Shown: positions 29,918 to 39,845 of the stretch, one piece after another
How the letters are laid out: every line of letters begins with the position of its first letter
Position numbering within the stretch: position 1 is the stretch's first letter
DNA from: Xanthomonas sp. NCPPB 1128
GTDB lineage: Bacteria > Pseudomonadota > Gammaproteobacteria > Xanthomonadales > Xanthomonadaceae
Assembly: GCF_001043115.1 (NCBI RefSeq)
Contig: NZ_LFME01000027.1
Coordinates: forward strand, 1 to 64,000
DNA: 64,000 nucleotides
Direction: 5' to 3'
The notes under the pieces: generated by a model
Seen by the model: the letters and a program-made list of their open reading frames with translations, nothing else
What the model was told of the DNA's origin: nothing
The model's database searches: none
Translations under genes and position numbers: made by a program

Positions 29918-30832
29918 TCAGGCGGCCGGCGTTGCCGCAGCGAGTTCGCCGATCACCTGGCGCAGGCCATCGCGCCACTGCGGCAGTTCCAGCGCGAAAT
30001 CGCGCTGCAGGCGCGACACGTCCAGGCGCGAATACGCCGGGCGCTTGGCCGGGGTCGGATACTCCACGGTGGTGATCGGCAGCACCCGCGGCGCGCGCGA
30101 CAACAGGCCCGCCGCCACCGCCTCGGCGACGATCGCCTCGGCGAAGCCGTGCCAGGTGGTCTCGCCGGCCGCGGTCAGGTGCCAGGTGCCGGACGGCAGC
30201 GTCGCGCGCTGCGCCAGCACCCGCGCGGTGACGTCTGCGATCAGCGCCGCCGGGGTCGGCGTGCCGACCTGGTCGGCGACCACCTTCAATTCGTCACGGT
30301 CGGCACCGACCCGCAGCATGGTGCGCAGGAAGTTGTGTCCATGCGCGGCGTACACCCAAGCGGTGCGGAAGATCAGATGCTGCGCACCGGAGGCGCGGAT
30401 CGCCTCTTCGCCGGCCAGCTTGGTGGCGCCGTACACGCCCAGCGGCGCGGTCGGCGCGTCCTCGGCATAGGGCTGCGTGCCCTGGCCGTCGAATACGTAG
30501 TCGGTGGAGTAATGCACCATCGGCACGCCATGCGCAGCGCACCAGGCAGCGATCGCCGCCGGCGAGTCGGCATTGGCACGGTGCGCCGCTTCGGCATCCT
30601 GTTCGGCGCGGTCGACCGCGGTGTAGGCCGCGGCATTGACCACCGCCGATGGCCGCAGCCGGTCCAGCAGTTCGCCCAGGGTCTGCGGCTGGTCGAAATC
30701 GGCGCGCTCGCAGGCGCTGCCGTCGGGCAACTGGCCACTGCGCGTGGTCGCGACCACCGGCCCCTGCTCGGCCAGCGCCCGCAGCAGTTCCTGCCCGACC
30801 TGGCCGTTGCCGCCGAACACCAGCACGCTCAT
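29918..30832 (-). CDS. rmlD: dTDP-4-dehydrorhamnose reductase
   Basis: Final step of dTDP-L-rhamnose synthesis, reducing the 4-keto group with NAD(P)H. It has 304 residues. The nucleotide motif is GGNGQVG at the N-terminus, HYSTDYVFDG precedes the catalytic tyrosine, and YxxxK is YGATK. Last gene of rmlB-rmlA-rmlC-rmlD; its ATG overlaps the rmlC stop. Confidence 0.95.
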   Translation of the reverse strand: MSVLVFGGNGQVGQELLRALAEQGPVVATTRSGQLPDGSACERADFDQPQTLGELLDRLRPSAVVNAAAYTAVDRAEQDAEAAHRANADSPAAIAAWCAAHGVPMVHYSTDYVFDGQGTQPYAEDAPTAPLGVYGATKLAGEEAIRASGAQHLIFRTAWVYAAHGHNFLRTMLRVGADRDELKVVADQVGTPTPAALIADVTARVLAQRATLPSGTWHLTAAGETTWHGFAEAIVAEAVAAGLLSRAPRVLPITTVEYPTPAKRPAYSRLDVSRLQRDFALELPQWRDGLRQVIGELAAATPAA

Positions 30833-31386
30833 GGCTGGTAGACCGGCAGGCGCTCGACCGGGATGTCGGCCAGGAACGGCGCGACAGCGTCCTTGCCCGA
30901 CAGCACGGGCTCGGAGATCGGCCAGTCCACGCCGATCGCGGCATCGTCCCAATGCACGCCGGCATCGGCTTCCTTGACGTACACGTCGGTGCACAGATAG
31001 CTGAACACCGCGCGCTCCGACAGCACCGCAAACCCATGCGCGAAGCCTTCCGGAATCCAGAACTGCTTCTTGTTCTCCGCGCTCAGCACCACCGCGGCCC
31101 AGCGGCCGAAGTGCGGCGAGCCGTGGCGGATGTCGACGGCGACGTCGTACACCTCGCCCTCGAGCACGCTGACCAGCTTGCCCTGCGGCCGCGGCCACTG
31201 GTAGTGCAGGCCGCGCAGCACGCCCTTGGCCGAGGTGGAGACGTTGCTCTGCACGAACTTCGTGGGCAGCCCATGCTCGCCGAAGCGCTCGGCGTTCCAG
31301 GTCTCGAAGAAATAGCCGCGCGCGTCGCCGAACACCGCCGGCTCGATCACCACACAACCGGGCAGATTGGTTTCAATCACTTTCAC
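30829..31386 (-). CDS. rmlC: dTDP-4-dehydrorhamnose 3,5-epimerase
   Basis: Cupin-fold epimerase, 185 residues. The catalytic His is H61 in RGLHYQ, with the acidic partner later in [10 protein letters not shown]. The start is GTG at 31386, overlapping the rmlA stop as GTGA; no ATG serves better. Confidence 0.95.
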   Translation of the reverse strand: MKVIETNLPGCVVIEPAVFGDARGYFFETWNAERFGEHGLPTKFVQSNVSTSAKGVLRGLHYQWPRPQGKLVSVLEGEVYDVAVDIRHGSPHFGRWAAVVLSAENKKQFWIPEGFAHGFAVLSERAVFSYLCTDVYVKEADAGVHWDDAAIGVDWPISEPVLSGKDAVAPFLADIPVERLPVYQP

Positions 31387-32270
31387 GGAACGGTTCCTCG
31401 TACAGCCAATTCATGCAGGTAGGTGCCATAGGCGTTCTTGCGCAGCGGAGCGGCAAGTTTCTCCAGCTGCGCCGCATCGATCCACCCGTTCCCGAAGGCG
31501 ATCTCTTCCGGGCAGCAGACCTGCAGGCCCTGTCGCGACTGGATGGTCTCGATGAAATTGGACGCTTCGTGCAGCGACTGGTGGGTGCCGGTATCCAGCC
31601 AGGCATAACCGCGGCCCAGCGCTTCCAGGTGCAACTCGCCGGCTTCCAGATAACGGCGGTTGAGATCGGTGATCTCCAGTTCGCCGCGCGGCGAGGGCTT
31701 CAGTTCCGCCGCATGGTCGCTGGCCTGGCCATCGTAGAAATACAGGCCGGTGACCGCGTAGTGGGAGCGCGGCTTGGCCGGCTTTTCCTCGATGTCGATG
31801 ACCTTGCCGGACGCATCGAACTCGGCCACGCCGTAGCGCTCGGGGTCGTTGACCCAGTAGCCGAACACGGTGGCGCCCTGTTGCCGCGCGTCGGCGCGGC
31901 GCAGGGTCTCGGTCAGGCCGTGGCCGTGGAAGATGTTGTCGCCCAGCACCAGGCAGCTCGGCTTGCCGGCGACGAAGTCGCGGCCGATCAGGTAGGCCTG
32001 CGCCAGCCCGTCCGGGCTCGGCTGCACCGCGTACCGGATGTCCATGCCCCACTGCGCGCCATCGCCCAGCAGTGCCTGGAACAGCGCCTGTTCGTGCGGG
32101 GTGTTGATGATCAGCACCTCGCGGATGCCGGCCAGCATCAGCACGCTGAGCGGGTAGTAGATCATCGGCTTGTCGTACACCGGCAGCAGCTGCTTGCTGA
32201 CGCCCTTGGTGATCGGGTACAGCCGCGTGCCGGAGCCGCCAGCGAGGATGATGCCCTTGCGTTGTGTCAT
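31383..32270 (-). CDS. rmlA: Glucose-1-phosphate thymidylyltransferase
   Basis: Makes dTDP-glucose from glucose-1-phosphate and dTTP, first step to dTDP-rhamnose. It has 295 residues with the signature [20 protein letters not shown] (residues 7-26) and the downstream LGDNIFHG and EEKP motifs. It is separated from rmlB by 58 bp; the frame upstream of MTQRKG is not supported. Confidence 0.96.
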   Translation of the reverse strand: MTQRKGIILAGGSGTRLYPITKGVSKQLLPVYDKPMIYYPLSVLMLAGIREVLIINTPHEQALFQALLGDGAQWGMDIRYAVQPSPDGLAQAYLIGRDFVAGKPSCLVLGDNIFHGHGLTETLRRADARQQGATVFGYWVNDPERYGVAEFDASGKVIDIEEKPAKPRSHYAVTGLYFYDGQASDHAAELKPSPRGELEITDLNRRYLEAGELHLEALGRGYAWLDTGTHQSLHEASNFIETIQSRQGLQVCCPEEIAFGNGWIDAAQLEKLAAPLRKNAYGTYLHELAVRGTVP

Positions 32271-32328
32271 GAGGTACTTCCTTTGGACGTCCGCATGTGG
32301 ATGTGCGGGCGCATGCGAGGGACGCGGG

Positions 32329-33384
32329 TTATGCCGCGGTGCCGATCCGTTCCAGCCGATAGCTGCCATCGAGCACGCCCTGCACCCAGTCCTGATGGCT
32401 CAGGTACCAGTCCACGGTGAGCGCGATGCCCTGTTCGAAGGTGTACTGCGGCTCCCAGCCCAGTTCGTTCTTCAGCTTGGAGGCGTCGATCGCATAGCGG
32501 CGGTCGTGGCCGGGCCGGTCGGCGACGTAGGTGATCTGGCTGGCGCGCGGCTTGCCGTCTTCGCGCGGACGTCGCGCGTCCAGCAGCGCGCAGATCGCCT
32601 GCACCACTTCGATGTTCTGCTTCTCCGAGTTGCCGCCGACGTTGTAGGTCTCGCCGACCTTGCCCTTGGCCAGCACGGTGCGGATCGCCTCGCAGTGGTC
32701 GCCGACGAACAGCCAGTCGCGCACCTGCTTGCCGACGCCGTACACCGGCAGCGGCTCACCGGCCAGCGCCTTGGCGATCACCAGCGGAATGAGTTTTTCC
32801 GGGAAGTGGTACGGGCCGTAATTGTTGGAGCAGTTGGTGGTCAGCACCGGCAGGCCGTAGGTATGGTGGAACGCGCGCACCAAGTGATCGGACGCGGCCT
32901 TGGACGCCGAGTACGGCGAGTTCGGCGCATACGGGGTGGTTTCGCTGAACTTGCCGGTCTCGCCCAGCGTGCCGTAGACCTCGTCGGTGGACACGTGCAG
33001 GAAGCGGAACGCATCGCGACGGTCCTCCGGCAACGCCTTCCAGTGATCGCGCACCGACTCCAGCAAGCCGAGGGTGCCGACCACGTTGGTCTGGATGAAG
33101 GCACCGGGGCCGTCGATCGAGCGGTCCACGTGGCTTTCGGCGGCGAAATTCACCACCGCGTCGGGCTGGTGCTCGGTCAGCAGACGGCGCACCAGGTCGC
33201 GGTCGCCGATATCGCCGTGCACGAACACGTGGTCGGGGTTGCCTTCCAGCGACGCCAGCGTGTTCAGGTTTCCGGCGTAGGTCAGTGCGTCCAGGTTGAT
33301 CACACGGATGCCGCGCGCCACCGCCTCGAGCACGAAATTGCCGCCGATGAAACCGGCACCGCCGGTTACGAGCCAAGTCGCCAC
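32329..33384 (-). CDS. rmlB: dTDP-glucose 4,6-dehydratase
   Basis: NAD-dependent SDR of 351 residues that forms dTDP-4-keto-6-deoxyglucose. The nucleotide motif is GGAGFIG (8-14), the active-site motif HVSTDEVYG, and the catalytic pair is in YSASK. First gene of the rml operon; AGGAG lies 8 bases before the ATG. It diverges from etfB. Confidence 0.96.
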   Translation of the reverse strand: MATWLVTGGAGFIGGNFVLEAVARGIRVINLDALTYAGNLNTLASLEGNPDHVFVHGDIGDRDLVRRLLTEHQPDAVVNFAAESHVDRSIDGPGAFIQTNVVGTLGLLESVRDHWKALPEDRRDAFRFLHVSTDEVYGTLGETGKFSETTPYAPNSPYSASKAASDHLVRAFHHTYGLPVLTTNCSNNYGPYHFPEKLIPLVIAKALAGEPLPVYGVGKQVRDWLFVGDHCEAIRTVLAKGKVGETYNVGGNSEKQNIEVVQAICALLDARRPREDGKPRASQITYVADRPGHDRRYAIDASKLKNELGWEPQYTFEQGIALTVDWYLSHQDWVQGVLDGSYRLERIGTAA

Positions 33385-33610
33385 TGTGTGTTTCTCCTGA
33401 TTGGGCGCGGTCAGCGCCTAATGTCCAAACCACACAGGATATACGCTTTGTATGAACCGGTCGTGGTCGCCGCACGCGGCGATCGCGCCCCATCGAAGAC
33501 CCCACCATACGCCCTCGCATGGTCCCCTGCGCCCGGTTAGAATCCTCCGACTGCCCCGTGCCAGCCGCCGCGGCCGGGCCTTCCCGCACTGCTGAAGGAT
33601 CTCGTACACG

Positions 33611-34357
33611 ATGAAAATCCTCGTCGCCTACAAGCGCGTGGTGGACTACAACGTCCGCATCCAGGTCAAGCCGGACGGCTCCGGCGTGGTCACCGAGGGC
33701 GTCAAGCTCTCCGCCAACCCGTTCGACGAAATCGCCCTGGAAGAAGCGCTGCGCCTGCGCGATGCCGGTATCGCCAGCGAGGTGGTGGTCGCCACCATCG
33801 CCCCGGCCGACGCCGCCGCCGCCCTGCGCAACGGCCTGGCGATGGGCGCCAACCGCGCCATCCACGTGGTCGCCGACGCGGCGATCCAGCCGCTGACCGC
33901 CGCGCGCACCCTGCTCAAGCTGGTCGAGCAGGAGCAGCCGGACCTGGTGATCCTGGGCAAGCAGGCGATCGACGACGACGCCAACCAGACCGGGCAGATG
34001 CTGGCCACGCTGTGGGGCCGGCCGCAGGCGACCTTCGCCGGCAAGCTGGTGGTGGCCGACGGCAAGGCCACGGTGACCCGCGAGGTCGACGCCGGCCTGG
34101 AAACCCTGGAAGTGGACCTGCCGGCAGTGGTCACCACCGACCTGCGCCTGAACGAGCCGCGCTTCATCAAGCTGCCGGACATCATGAAGGCCAAGAGCAA
34201 GCCGCTGCAGACGCTGGCGTTCGCCGATCTGGGCGTGGAGGCCAACGACAGCCTCACCACCACCCACTACGCCCCGCCGGCCAAGCGCAGCCGCGGCGTG
34301 ATGGTCAAGGATGCCGCCGAACTGGTGGCCGCACTGAAGAACAAGGGGTTGCTGTAA
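33611..34357 (+). CDS. etfB: Electron transfer flavoprotein beta subunit
   Basis: Small subunit of ETF, 248 residues, which binds AMP and helps carry electrons from acyl-CoA dehydrogenases to ETF-QO (21809-23452). The ETF-beta signature lies at VEANDSLTTTHYAPPAKRSR. A TAGAAT at 33538-33543 is a weak candidate -10 box. It overlaps etfA by one base (TAATG). Confidence 0.95.
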   Translation: MKILVAYKRVVDYNVRIQVKPDGSGVVTEGVKLSANPFDEIALEEALRLRDAGIASEVVVATIAPADAAAALRNGLAMGANRAIHVVADAAIQPLTAARTLLKLVEQEQPDLVILGKQAIDDDANQTGQMLATLWGRPQATFAGKLVVADGKATVTREVDAGLETLEVDLPAVVTTDLRLNEPRFIKLPDIMKAKSKPLQTLAFADLGVEANDSLTTTHYAPPAKRSRGVMVKDAAELVAALKNKGLL

Positions 34358-35298
34358 TGGCCAAGATCCTCGTCATCGCCGAACATCTCAACGGGCAGCT
34401 CAACGCCGCCACCGCCAAGTGCGTCAGCGCCGCGCAGGCGCTGTCGGCCGAGGCCATCGACATCGTGGTGCTGGCGTCCGATCCGGCCGCGGTGGCAGCC
34501 CAGGCCGCGCAGATCGCGGGCGTCGCCCGCGTCCTCACCGTCGCCAATCCTGCCAACGAACACGCCATCGCGCAGGTGCTGGGCCCGCAGATCGCTGCTC
34601 TGGCGGCGGGCTACACCCACGTGTTCGGCCCCTCCACCACCTTCGGCAAGGACCTGATGCCGGTGGTGGCCGCCCTGCTCGGCGTCAACCAGATCTCCGA
34701 CCTGATGGCGGTGGACGGCGAGTACGCGTTCAAGCGCCCGATCTACGCCGGCAACGCCATCATCAGCGTGCAGGCGCCGGCCGACCAGATCGTGGTCGCC
34801 ACCGTGCGCAGCGCCTCCTGGCCGGAAGCGGCGCAAGGCGGCAGCGCGGCGGTTGAAGCGGCCAGCGTGGACGCGTCGCTGCCGAGCCACACCCGCTTCG
34901 TCGGCCTGGCCGCCGGCAAGTCCGACCGTCCCGACCTGCAGAGCGCCAAGCGCGTGGTCTCCGGCGGCCGCGGCGTCGGCTCGGCGGAGAACTTCCAGAT
35001 CGTCTACCAGCTCGCCGACAAGCTCGGTGCGGCGGTCGGCGCCTCGCGCGCAGCGGTCGACGCCGGCTACGTGCCCAACGAACTGCAGGTAGGCCAGACC
35101 GGCAAGATCATCGCGCCGGAGCTGTACGTGGCGATCGGCATTTCCGGCGCCATCCAGCATCTGACCGGCATCAAGGACGCCGGCACTATCGTCGCGATCA
35201 ACAAGGACCCGGAATCGCCGATCTTCGAGATCGCTGACATCGGCCTGGTCGGCGACCTGTTCACGGTGCTGCCGGAGCTGGAAAAGGCGCTGGGCTGA
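34357..35298 (+). CDS. etfA: Electron transfer flavoprotein alpha subunit
   Basis: Large FAD-binding subunit, 313 residues. The C-terminal FAD domain has [14 protein letters not shown] and the signature [16 protein letters not shown] with [13 protein letters not shown]. In Xanthomonas etfA marks one border of the variable LPS island, and here the island begins 20 bp after its stop. Confidence 0.95.
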   Translation: MAKILVIAEHLNGQLNAATAKCVSAAQALSAEAIDIVVLASDPAAVAAQAAQIAGVARVLTVANPANEHAIAQVLGPQIAALAAGYTHVFGPSTTFGKDLMPVVAALLGVNQISDLMAVDGEYAFKRPIYAGNAIISVQAPADQIVVATVRSASWPEAAQGGSAAVEAASVDASLPSHTRFVGLAAGKSDRPDLQSAKRVVSGGRGVGSAENFQIVYQLADKLGAAVGASRAAVDAGYVPNELQVGQTGKIIAPELYVAIGISGAIQHLTGIKDAGTIVAINKDPESPIFEIADIGLVGDLFTVLPELEKALG

Positions 35299-35318
35299 GC
35301 CGTCGCAGAGGCCCGGGG

Positions 35319-36296
35319 ATGATGCCGCACGGCGCCGATGGCGTGCCCGCGCCGCGCCACCGTGCGGATCATCTGGCGTTGTTCGTCGTGCTGTTGTGCG
35401 GCGGCTACCTGGCCGCCCTGTGGTGGATCGACCGCGGCAACGGCACGTTCGCCCGGCTCGGCGCGATCTGGCCGTTGCTGGCGCTGGCGGTGCTGCCGGT
35501 CTCGGCCAGTTACCTGTGCCGCTTCTGGCGCTGGCGCTGGTTGCTGCAGCGACAGGGCCATACGGTGCCGTTCGGTCTCGGATGGACCGCCTACCTGGCC
35601 GGCTTCGCATTGACCGCCACCCCCGGCAAGGCCGGGGAGTTGCTGCGCATCCGCTATTTCGCGCGCATGGGCGTGCCGGCGGGGCGCACGCTGGCGGTGT
35701 TCGTGTTCGAGCGCGCCTCCGACCTGCTGGTGATCCTGGCGCTGTCGCTGCTGGCCGCACCGGTCTTCCCCACCCTGGGCACGCTCGCCGCAGTGGTGCT
35801 GGGCTTCGTCGCCCTGCTGTTCGGCGCCGCCGCCTGGCCGGCTTTGCTGGCGTGGCTGGAGAGCGTGGGCCGGCGTCTGCCCGGCCGCTGGCTGCGGGGG
35901 GCGGCGCAGTTCGCCGTGTTCGCCGCCATGGAGCTGCGTGCCTGCCTCGGCACCGCGCAGATGGTGCGCAGCCTGATCGCGGGCGCGGGCGCCTGGGGCC
36001 TGACCTCGGCGGTCTTCGTCGGCTTGTGCCACGGCCTGGGCCTGCATCTGGACCCGCTGGTCGCGTTCGGCATCTACCCGCTGGCGATGCTGATCGGCGC
36101 GCTGTCCTTCGTGCCCGGCGGGGTCGGCACCACTGAACTGGCGATCGTGCTGATGCTGGACCGGCTGGGCGTCGCCACCGCCGATGCGATCGCGGTCGCG
36201 GTGGCCGCACGGCTGGTGACGCTCTGGTATGCGGTCGCCGTGGGCGCCCTGGCAATGGGCACGACCGAATTCCTGCAGCGGCGCCAAGCCGGCTGA
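35319..36296 (+). CDS. Flippase-like membrane protein (LPG synthase TM-region/UPF0104 family)
   Basis: Integral membrane protein of 325 residues with about eight helices and the conserved segment [20 protein letters not shown], plus [12 protein letters not shown] near the end. Relatives include AglD and the flippase-like region of lysylphosphatidylglycerol synthases, many linked to polyprenyl-linked sugar pathways. A role in moving or using a lipid-linked sugar is inferred from its place before the arabinose-type genes. It may be read from the etf promoter. Two adjacent ATGs (35319, 35322) could serve as start. Confidence 0.72.
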   Translation: MMPHGADGVPAPRHRADHLALFVVLLCGGYLAALWWIDRGNGTFARLGAIWPLLALAVLPVSASYLCRFWRWRWLLQRQGHTVPFGLGWTAYLAGFALTATPGKAGELLRIRYFARMGVPAGRTLAVFVFERASDLLVILALSLLAAPVFPTLGTLAAVVLGFVALLFGAAAWPALLAWLESVGRRLPGRWLRGAAQFAVFAAMELRACLGTAQMVRSLIAGAGAWGLTSAVFVGLCHGLGLHLDPLVAFGIYPLAMLIGALSFVPGGVGTTELAIVLMLDRLGVATADAIAVAVAARLVTLWYAVAVGALAMGTTEFLQRRQAG

Positions 36297-36319
36297 GCGG
36301 GGCCAGAGCGTGTCACAGG

Positions 36320-36325
36320 TATAAT
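36320..36325 (+). promoter_or_regulatory. Perfect TATAAT -10 box before the HAD-UbiA gene
   Basis: TATAAT sits 33 bp before the ATG at 36358, but no good -35 hexamer lies at the expected distance, so an activator or another sigma factor may help. Confidence 0.4.
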
Positions 36326-36357
36326 CGCGGCCCCGCTATGCATCGCCAGGCCGCAGC

Positions 36358-37806
36358 ATGTCCCTTCCCCCCAGCTCTCCCGCCGACCGCCCGGCTGTCT
36401 CAGGGCGCGCGCTCTGCGTGGATCTGGACGGAACCCTGCTGAATTCGGACATCCTCTACGAGTCCCTGCTGGCACTGCTGGCCCGCAATCCGCTGTACGT
36501 GTTCATGCTGCCGCTGTGGCTCCTGCGCGGCAAGGCCGCGCTGAAGCGCGAACTGGCCGCGCGGGTCACGCTCCCGGCCGAGACGCTGCCCTACAACGAA
36601 CACGTCCTGGAGCTGCTGCGCACCACGCCGCAGCGCCCGCGCGTGCTGTGCACCGCCTCCGACCAATTGCTGGTGGCGCCGATCGCCGCGCACCTGGGCC
36701 TGTTCGAAGAGGTCATCGCCAGTGACGGGCAACGCAATCTGTCCGGCCGCAACAAGGCCGATGTGCTGGTGCAGCGGTTCGGCGAAGGCAATTTCGACTA
36801 TGCCGGCAATGGCCGCGTGGACCTGCACGTGTGGGACAAGGCCGGTGGCGCCTGGGTGGTCAACAACGGCAACGGCTTGCGTGCGGCCGCCGCACAGCGC
36901 ACCACCGTGCATGGGCACTGGCCGGCGCCGCCGCGCGCCCGCGCCTGGCTCAAGGCGCTGCGCCTGCACCAATGGCTGAAGAACCTGCTGGTGTTCGTGC
37001 CGCTGCTGACCTCGCACCGTTTCCTGGAGGGCGAATCGGTGCTGCAGTCGGTGATCGCCATGGTGGCGTTCGGGCTGTGCGCCTCCGGCGTCTACGTCCT
37101 CAACGACCTGCTCGACCTCACCCCCGACCGCCAGCATCCGCGCAAGCGCAAGCGGCCGTTCGCCGCCGGCCGGCTGCCGCTGCTGCAGGGCCTGTTCGCC
37201 GCGCCCGCCCTGACCGTGGCCGGACTGGCCCTATCGCTGGCCTGCAACCTGCAGTTCACCCTGGTGCTGCTGGCCTACTACGTGATGACCCTGGCGTACT
37301 CGCTGCGGCTCAAGCGCATCGTGATGATCGACGTGGTGCTGCTGGCCGCGCTGTACACCGTGCGCATCATCGGCGGCGCGGTGGCCATCGACCTGGAACT
37401 GTCGTTCTGGCTGCTGGCGTTCTCGATGTTCATCTTCCTCTCGCTGGCGCTGCTCAAGCGCTATACCGAACTGCACGCGATGCTCGGCAGCGGCAAGACC
37501 AAGGCCAGCGGGCGGGCCTATTCGGTGGAAGACCTGGTGCTGCTGCAGTCGATGGGCGCGGCGGCCGGCTACATCGCGGTCATGGTCATGGCGCTGTACA
37601 TCAACAGCCCGGAAAGCGTGCAGTTGTATCGGCATCCGAAGCTGCTGTGGCTGATCTGTCCGGTACTGCTGTACTGGGTCAGCCGGGTCTGGATCGTGGC
37701 GCACCGCGGCGACATGCACGACGACCCCATCGTGTTCGCCGCCACCGACCGGGTCAGCCAGGTGGTCGTGGTGCTGTGCGGACTGTTCGCGCTGAGCGCC
37801 ATCTGA
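36358..37806 (+). CDS. HAD phosphatase-UbiA prenyltransferase fusion (DPPR synthase-like)
   Basis: Fusion protein of 482 residues. Residues 18 to about 185 are a HAD-type phosphatase with the nucleophile motif DLDGTLLNSD (D22, D24). From about 195 onward is a UbiA membrane prenyltransferase of the decaprenyl-phosphate phosphoribosyltransferase group: motif one NDLLDLTPDRQHPRKRKRP (about 250-268) and motif two around YSLRLKR, with eight or nine helices. In mycobacteria Rv3806c joins phosphoribose to decaprenyl phosphate and a separate phosphatase removes the 5-phosphate; the fusion could do both. The dprE1-like gene overlaps its stop by one base. Confidence 0.82.
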   Translation: MSLPPSSPADRPAVSGRALCVDLDGTLLNSDILYESLLALLARNPLYVFMLPLWLLRGKAALKRELAARVTLPAETLPYNEHVLELLRTTPQRPRVLCTASDQLLVAPIAAHLGLFEEVIASDGQRNLSGRNKADVLVQRFGEGNFDYAGNGRVDLHVWDKAGGAWVVNNGNGLRAAAAQRTTVHGHWPAPPRARAWLKALRLHQWLKNLLVFVPLLTSHRFLEGESVLQSVIAMVAFGLCASGVYVLNDLLDLTPDRQHPRKRKRPFAAGRLPLLQGLFAAPALTVAGLALSLACNLQFTLVLLAYYVMTLAYSLRLKRIVMIDVVLLAALYTVRIIGGAVAIDLELSFWLLAFSMFIFLSLALLKRYTELHAMLGSGKTKASGRAYSVEDLVLLQSMGAAAGYIAVMVMALYINSPESVQLYRHPKLLWLICPVLLYWVSRVWIVAHRGDMHDDPIVFAATDRVSQVVVVLCGLFALSAI

Positions 37807-39113
37807 TGGCCGATGCCGGGCAGTCCTGGGGACGCTACCCGCACGCGACGCAGACGCTGCTGCCGATCGCCGACCGGGCGGCCACCCTGCCGGCCTTCGC
37901 CGGCAACGCGCTGCCACGTGGAAACGGCCGCAGTTACGGCGACAGCTGCCTCAATCCGGACGGCACCCTGCTGTGCGCGCGCGGTCTGGACCACTTCATC
38001 GGCTTCGACCCCGCGTCAGGCCGGCTGCGCTGCGAGGCGGGAGTCACGCTCGCCGAGATCATCGATCTGGTCCTGCCGCAGGGCTGGTTCCTGCCGGTGA
38101 CGCCGGGCACCCGCTACGTCACCGTGGCCGGCGCCATCGCCAACGACGTGCACGGCAAGAACCATCACCGCACCGGCAATTTCGGCCACCACGTGCTCGC
38201 CTTCGAGCTGCTGCGCAGCGACGGCAGCCGTCGCCTGTGCACGCCGGACGCCGATGCCGACGGCTGGTTCGCGGCGACGGTCGGCGGACTCGGCCTGACC
38301 GGGCTGATCACCTGGGCGGAGATTCAGTTGCGCCGCGTGCCGAGCCCGGTGCTGGAGACGGAGAACATCCGCTTCGGCTCGCTCGACGAGTTCTTCGCGC
38401 TGTCCACCGCCTCCGCCGACAGCCACGAGTACAGCGTCGCCTGGATCGACTGCCTGGCCAGCGGCCGCGCCCGCGGCCGCGGCCATTTCACCCGCGCCGA
38501 TCATTGCGCCGGCCTGCCCGATGAGCGCCCGGCCTCGCCCGGCAAAGGCCTGGCGATGCCGTTGACGCCGCCGGTCTCGCTGGTCAACACGCTGTCGCTG
38601 CGCCCATTCAACGCCCTGTACTACTGGCGCCAGCCCGCGCGCAGCAAGCGCCGGCTGAGCCACCTGCTGCCGTTCTTCTATCCGCTGGACGGCATCCGCC
38701 ACTGGAACCGCATGTACGGCCCGCGCGGCTTCCTGCAGTACCAGTGCGTGCTGCCGCCGGCCACCGCACGCGACGGCGTGGACGCGCTGCTGGCGGAAAT
38801 CGCCCGTAGCGGCAGCGGCTCCTTCCTGGCCGTGCTGAAGGAGTTCGGCGACCTCCCCGGGCGCGGCATGCTGTCCTTCCCGCGCCCGGGTACCACGCTG
38901 GCGCTGGACTTCCCCAACGATGGCGCCGACGTGCTTCGCCTGCTGGAGCGGCTGGACCGCATCGTCGACGCCGCCGACGGCGCTCTGTACCCTGCCAAGG
39001 ACGCGCGCATGTCTGCCGCCTCGTTCCAGCGTGCCTATGCCCGCTGGCAGGACTTCAGCCGCTATCTCGATCCCCGCTTTTCTTCCGGCTTCTGGCGCCG
39101 GGTCACGGAGTGA
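37806..39113 (+). CDS. dprE1: DprE1-like polyprenylphosphoryl-ribose 2-oxidase
   Basis: FAD-dependent oxidase of 435 residues. The FAD motif is PRGNGRSYGDSCLN (about 38-50). The DprE1 hallmark NDVHGKNHH is at 113-121 and the C-terminal YPAKDAR holds the catalytic-type lysine (about K398). It would oxidise the 2-hydroxyl of polyprenylphosphoryl-ribose as the first half of the epimerisation to arabinose. The residue aligned with mycobacterial Cys387 (in GWNICVDFP) is Ala (about 366, GTTLALDFP). Translation is coupled to the HAD-UbiA gene (TGATG). Confidence 0.88.
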   Translation: MADAGQSWGRYPHATQTLLPIADRAATLPAFAGNALPRGNGRSYGDSCLNPDGTLLCARGLDHFIGFDPASGRLRCEAGVTLAEIIDLVLPQGWFLPVTPGTRYVTVAGAIANDVHGKNHHRTGNFGHHVLAFELLRSDGSRRLCTPDADADGWFAATVGGLGLTGLITWAEIQLRRVPSPVLETENIRFGSLDEFFALSTASADSHEYSVAWIDCLASGRARGRGHFTRADHCAGLPDERPASPGKGLAMPLTPPVSLVNTLSLRPFNALYYWRQPARSKRRLSHLLPFFYPLDGIRHWNRMYGPRGFLQYQCVLPPATARDGVDALLAEIARSGSGSFLAVLKEFGDLPGRGMLSFPRPGTTLALDFPNDGADVLRLLERLDRIVDAADGALYPAKDARMSAASFQRAYARWQDFSRYLDPRFSSGFWRRVTE

Positions 39114-39115
39114 AC

Positions 39116-39844
39116 ATGCAACGCGTCCTCATCATCGGCGCCACCTCGGCGATCGCCGAGGCCACTGCCCGGCACTACGCCGCGCGCGGCGCGGCCCTCC
39201 ATCTGCTCGGCCGCCAGGCCGCGCGCCTGGGCGCCATCGCCTCGGATCTGTCGGCGCGCGGCGGCAAGGCCAGTTGCGGCGTGCTCGACGTCAACGACAG
39301 CGCCGGCCATGCGGCGGCCTTCGATGCCGCATGGGCCGCGCTGGGCGGCGTCGACGTGGTGCTGATCGCCCACGGCACGCTGCCCGACCAGGCCGCGTGC
39401 GATGCCTCGGTCGACCTGTCGCTGCGCGAGTTCGCCACCAACGGCACCTCGACGATCGCCTTGTGCGCCGCGCTGGCGCCGCGCCTGCGCGCGGGCGCGA
39501 CGCTGGCGGTGATCTCGTCGGTGGCCGGCGACCGCGGCCGCGCCAGCAACTACCTTTACGGCAGCGCCAAGGCCGCGGTCAGCGCCTACCTGAGCGGCCT
39601 CGGCCAGCGCCTGCGCCCGGACGGCATCAATGTGCTCACGATCAAGCCGGGCTTCGTCGATACGCCGATGACCGCCGCCTTCAAGAAGGGCGCGCTGTGG
39701 GCCAAGCCCGACCAGATCGCCAAGGGCATCCTGCGCGCCGTCGACGGCCGCCGCGCGGTCGCCTACCTGCCCGGTTTCTGGTGGGCGATCATGTTCGTCA
39801 TCAAATCCATTCCCGAATTCGTTTTCCGCAGGATCAAGCTCTGA
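39116..39844 (+). CDS. dprE2: DprE2-like short-chain reductase
   Basis: Short-chain dehydrogenase of 242 residues expected to reduce the 2-keto intermediate made by DprE1, giving polyprenylphosphoryl-arabinose. NAD(P) motif IIGATSAIAEA is at the N-terminus; the catalytic Ser and YxxxK are in VISSVAGDRGRASNYLYGSAK. The C-terminal IPEFVFRRIKL matches the IPRSIFRKL end of mycobacterial DprE2. The ATG at 39116 has GGAG 5 bases upstream; a GTG at 39110 overlapping the dprE1 stop would add two residues. Confidence 0.87.
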   Translation: MQRVLIIGATSAIAEATARHYAARGAALHLLGRQAARLGAIASDLSARGGKASCGVLDVNDSAGHAAAFDAAWAALGGVDVVLIAHGTLPDQAACDASVDLSLREFATNGTSTIALCAALAPRLRAGATLAVISSVAGDRGRASNYLYGSAKAAVSAYLSGLGQRLRPDGINVLTIKPGFVDTPMTAAFKKGALWAKPDQIAKGILRAVDGRRAVAYLPGFWWAIMFVIKSIPEFVFRRIKL

Positions 39845-39845
39845 C

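Noticed and set aside
28227-29978. Long minus-strand frame opposite xanB
   Set aside because: No domain pattern; it lies wholly opposite a certain gene and its terminator.
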